Positions 61,707 through 64,000 of a DNA stretch of 64,000 nt are shown here, one piece after another (positions within the stretch are counted from its first letter, which is position 1; every line of letters begins with the position of its first letter). The notes under the pieces are model-generated. The model saw only the letters and a program-made list of their open reading frames with translations. It searched no databases and had not been told where the DNA came from. The DNA is from Hyphococcus sp. Lineage in GTDB: Bacteria; Pseudomonadota; Alphaproteobacteria; Caulobacterales; Parvularculaceae. Position numbers and translations under genes: made by a program. Location of the stretch: positions 62,001 to 126,000 of the forward strand of contig JAJFGF010000046.1 in NCBI GenBank assembly GCA_021776245.1, written 5' to 3'.

Positions 61707-62423
61707 ATGCTTTCTTCGATGCGTGTTATTGTCTTTGCATCGCAAAAAGGCGGTTCCGGTAAGACAACATTATCGGGCCACATTGCGGTGGAGGCCGAGC
61801 GTCAGGGTGCGGGGCCGGTTGCGTTGATCGATACCGATCCGCAGGGTTCTCTGGCGAAATGGTGGAATGTCCGGAAAGATCCGGCGCCGGCGTTCATTCA
61901 GTCGGTATTTTCAAACCTCTTTCATGATCTGGACAGCGCGCGCGATGAAGGCTTTCGCCTTGTCGTTGTCGATACGCCGCCAGCGGTAACGCGGGCAATA
62001 TCCGAAGTTGTCAGCTTTGCCGATCTGGTCGTCGCGCCGACCCGGCCGAGTCCCCACGATTTGCGCGCTGTCGGCCCCACAGTCGACATCGCTGAAGCGC
62101 GCGGCAAGCAGCTGATTTTCGTTGTCAATGCGGCGACGCCGCGTGCCCGTATTACGTCTGAGGCGGCGATCGCGCTGTCTCAACATGGTACAGTGGCGCC
62201 AGTAACAGTCCATCACCGCGTTGATTTCGCGGCATCGATGATCGACGGGCGCACCGTTATGGAAATCGATCCGTTCTGTCAGTCTGCGCAGGAGGTTTCC
62301 CAGCTTTGGAAATATCTTTATGAGCGACTGCAGCGTGCTGACGGGGCCTATCGCGCCCAGGAAGATCCAATGGCGGCGATGGCGAACCCCCACAACCGCG
62401 TTTTCGGACGCCGGGCGGTGTAA
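61707..62423 (+). CDS. orphan ParA-family ATPase
   Basis: The 238-residue deviant-Walker ATPase has KGGSGKTT at residues 14-21, LIDTDPQGSLAKWW (switch region) and VVVDTPPA. It is shorter than MipZ and chromosomal ParA, and lacks their N-terminal HTH. Orphan ParAs of this size position cargo such as chemoreceptor clusters or plasmid-like foci in alphaproteobacteria. GGAGGG precedes the ATG. Its stop overlaps the next start by one base (TAATG), so the two proteins are translationally coupled. A CtrA-type box lies ~200 bp upstream. Confidence 0.88.
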   Translation: MLSSMRVIVFASQKGGSGKTTLSGHIAVEAERQGAGPVALIDTDPQGSLAKWWNVRKDPAPAFIQSVFSNLFHDLDSARDEGFRLVVVDTPPAVTRAISEVVSFADLVVAPTRPSPHDLRAVGPTVDIAEARGKQLIFVVNAATPRARITSEAAIALSQHGTVAPVTVHHRVDFAASMIDGRTVMEIDPFCQSAQEVSQLWKYLYERLQRADGAYRAQEDPMAAMANPHNRVFGRRAV

Positions 62424-63037
62424 TGAACGGGTATGCGCCAAATCCATCCACCTCCGACGACAATGTCTGCGCCTCTCTGACGGCGGGACTGCTCGCGCGT
62501 AAAGGCGAGGCGTTGCCGGCGGTAGATGCAGATGCGCATGCAGGTGTGGACCTTGCTGCGCCGCCGCCGCGTCCGGCGAACGGCGCCCCGCGCAAAGGCA
62601 TCAGCCAGGAAACCATAGAAAGTTTGTATCCGGTGGGTCCTGAAAAGGGCGAGGCCCGGCCGCGCGGCAATGTGCACCACTTTCTTCGCCCATCCGGGAT
62701 AGCTAACGGGGCGCCGAATGATGCTGCGCCTGAGACCTCATGGACAAATATGTCCACGCCAAACAAATCATATTTTGAGCACAAAGCCCGGCCCCAACGT
62801 CCGCCCATTCATGATCAGCCGGGACCAAAGGCCAACGTCACCTTTCGCATGGCGGCGCGTGATTTTATTCGTATGCGTTTCGCCGCGCGCGATTTAGAGA
62901 TGTCCTGTCAGTCCGTCATTCTCGAAGCGCTCGATTGCTATCTCGACGCCAACGACATTGCGACCGTCACCGATGAAGTCTGCGAGGCGGAGACCGAGCG
63001 CCTGATGCAGCGCATGGGCAAACGCCGGAGCGGGTAG
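62423..63037 (+). CDS. partner protein of the ParA ATPase with ribbon-helix-helix-like C-terminus
   Basis: The 204-residue protein has a Pro/Ala/Gly-rich, probably unstructured N-terminal ~135 residues (AAPPPRPANGAPRKG and similar). Its C-terminus has a strand-helix-helix pattern: KANVTFRMAARDFIRMRF, then EMSCQSVILEALDCYLDAND, like ribbon-helix-helix DNA-binding domains of ParG/SegB-type partners. The direct overlap with the ParA gene marks it as the likely adaptor or DNA-binding partner. No ParB box or spindly ParB domain is present. I recognise no named family. Confidence 0.7.
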   Translation: MNGYAPNPSTSDDNVCASLTAGLLARKGEALPAVDADAHAGVDLAAPPPRPANGAPRKGISQETIESLYPVGPEKGEARPRGNVHHFLRPSGIANGAPNDAAPETSWTNMSTPNKSYFEHKARPQRPPIHDQPGPKANVTFRMAARDFIRMRFAARDLEMSCQSVILEALDCYLDANDIATVTDEVCEAETERLMQRMGKRRSG

Positions 63038-63342
63038 CACGCGCAATGACGGTCTCCGAAATCTGGGAGCCGCCCGTTAATTGGCCGCTGCCATTCTGCG
63101 ACAAACGAGTATTTCTTTTCCGCCAATTGGTACGCATCGGCCCCGGAAACTCTGCTCCAACCCGTTGATTTCTCCGCAAAATCTGCGACAGTCCCGGTGT
63201 CTAGTCGCCGCTGCGCGCGTTTAGGCGCGTGGGCGGGGGATTTGCGCTTTGACGCGACTCGCCGCGGTGTTCCTGTAACGAATAGCCGAGCCTGTCCGAT
63301 ACAGATCGGCCGGTATGGAATAGGGTTCAACGGGAAGGGTTG
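63038..63342. other. intergenic region before the mrp operon
   Basis: No gene, clear terminator hairpin or promoter is seen in these 305 bases. The GGAAGGG ribosome site of mrpE lies at its end. Confidence 0.4.
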
Positions 63343-63822
63343 ATGGGGCGGTTTATTATTCTCGTTTTGGCGCTGGCCGCCATCTGGCTGCTGTTGTCTG
63401 GTTATTTCGACAAGCCGTTATTGCTAGGCTTTGGCGCAGCATCTGTGATATTTGCCGCCTGGCTTGCCTATCGCGCCCGCGTCTTGGACGATTCGGGCGT
63501 TCCCGGTGGAGTCTTTCCAGGTATTTTTGGCTACATGATCTGGCTCACCTTTGAAATCGGCAAAGCGAACATCATGGTCATGCGTCATGCGCTCGCCGTT
63601 GAACCGAAACTCTCGCCAAAACTTTTCACGGTGAGGAATCCGCCTGGAACAAATCTCGGGAAAGTGATTTTTGCAAATTCAATTACGCTGACGCCTGGAA
63701 CCGTGAGCGTCGATCTCCGGGAGAATGAAATTCTTGTTCATGGGCTGACCGAAGAACTTTCCGATGTCGCTGGCATCAATGCCATGGGCGAGCGCGTCGC
63801 CAAGATTGAGCGGAGGCGATAA
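63343..63822 (+). CDS. mrpE: Mrp-type Na+/H+ antiporter subunit E
   Basis: The 159-residue protein has membrane segments (FIILVLALAAIWLLLSGY; LLLGFGAASVIFAAWLAYRAR; GIFGYMIWLTFEIGKANIMVMR) and a C-terminal domain with the signature NSITLTPGTVSVDLRENEILVHGL, characteristic of MrpE/MnhE/PhaE. It is needed for assembly or stability of the seven-subunit antiporter in the inner membrane. GGAAGGG sits before ATG 63343 (the TTG three bases earlier is less likely). The mrpF gene follows; the large subunits lie outside the window. Confidence 0.92.
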   Translation: MGRFIILVLALAAIWLLLSGYFDKPLLLGFGAASVIFAAWLAYRARVLDDSGVPGGVFPGIFGYMIWLTFEIGKANIMVMRHALAVEPKLSPKLFTVRNPPGTNLGKVIFANSITLTPGTVSVDLRENEILVHGLTEELSDVAGINAMGERVAKIERRR

Positions 63823-63826
63823 GCTG

Positions 63827-64000
63827 ATGTTTGTCGCCGCCGCCGCCGCGATTATTGCCGCCCTGGTCCTGGCCCCGATCCGGGCGTTTGCCGGTCCGTC
63901 GCTTTACGATCGTGTGCTTGCCGGCAATTCCTTTGGCACCAAAACAGTGCTGTTGATTGGCGTCATGGGATTTTTGACAGGGCGTCCCGATTTTCTCGAT
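63827..64000 (+). CDS. mrpF: Mrp-type Na+/H+ antiporter subunit F, N-terminal part
   Basis: The gene runs off the right edge after 58 codons. GGAGG precedes ATG 63827, four bases after the mrpE stop. The fragment AAAIIAALVLAPIRAFAGPS, LYDRVLAGNSFGTKTVLLIG and GFLTGRPDFLD matches the conserved start of MrpF/MnhF, a three-helix membrane subunit. Together with mrpE it shows that an mrp operon continues beyond the window. Confidence 0.88.
   Translation, partial: MFVAAAAAIIAALVLAPIRAFAGPSLYDRVLAGNSFGTKTVLLIGVMGFLTGRPDFLD

Noticed and set aside
61707-62423. Assignment of the ParA-like protein as MipZ
   Set aside because: MipZ has a KGGAGKS P-loop and a longer C-terminus; this protein has KGGSGKTT, is shorter and is coupled to an RHH-like partner.

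Overview
This 64 kb window is chromosomal DNA of an alphaproteobacterium. The signs are a CcrM-type GANTC methyltransferase, an exact CtrA-type box (TTAA-N7-TTAA) upstream of an orphan ParA gene, the block xseB-dxs-tlyA, DUF2336 and PA0069-type radical SAM genes, and a VPLPA-CTERM protein. This fits the Caulobacterales/Parvularculales/Rhodobacterales side of the class, but no rRNA gene is present and the genus cannot be fixed. Gene density is high, strands alternate, and I see no rRNA operon, prophage, insertion sequence or CRISPR array.

Layout. 0-2.3 kb: start of an acyl-CoA carboxylase carboxyltransferase gene, ccrM and rnhB, with four GANTC sites upstream of ccrM. 2.3-4.9 kb: a small membrane protein, a tautomerase, a winged-helix/TPR regulator and a possible gene remnant. 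4.9-8.6 kb: an unusual redoxin/2OG-oxygenase fusion, a SplB-like radical SAM protein, and two small glycosyltransferases of the radical-SAM-associated type. 8.6-22 kb: mixed metabolism and secreted hydrolases (two M19 dipeptidases, yaaA, a D-2-hydroxyacid dehydrogenase, twin exported methyltransferase-fold lipoproteins, a serine hydrolase, tsaC, an AraC regulator, a cyclase-type hydrolase, an acyl-CoA dehydrogenase). 22-23.7 kb: an AbrB/Doc toxin-antitoxin pair translationally coupled to a membrane metallophosphoesterase. 23.7-33.5 kb: SDR, MOSC, HDAC-like and histidine phosphatase genes, a LytS/LytTR two-component pair, and two exported hydrolases.

33.7-43.7 kb holds the housekeeping block: xseB, dxs, tlyA, a methyltransferase, aroC, pdxH and ridA, with a DUF6265-like gene broken by one in-frame stop. 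43.8-50 kb carries a TerB protein, an unassigned operon of two ATP-grasp-like proteins and an MBL hydrolase, and small VOC/YCII proteins. 50-53.3 kb carries an amidohydrolase lipoprotein, a VPLPA-CTERM protein with a clear terminator, tRNA-Pro(CGG) and tRNA-Gln(TTG). 53.8-59.7 kb is a complete TonB2-type energy transduction operon (DUF3450, long ExbB, short ExbB, two ExbD, TonB, TPR protein). 59.8-63 kb has a lipoprotein, DUF2336 and a ParA/ribbon-helix-helix pair under a CtrA-type box. The window ends in mrpE and the start of mrpF.

The most notable non-genic feature is a ~110 bp element made of two palindromes, present twice in opposite orientation (17.8 and 35.4 kb). The most system-like accessory loci are the toxin-antitoxin/phosphoesterase operon, the ATP-grasp/MBL operon and the orphan ParA/RHH pair. 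None can be proven novel from sequence alone.
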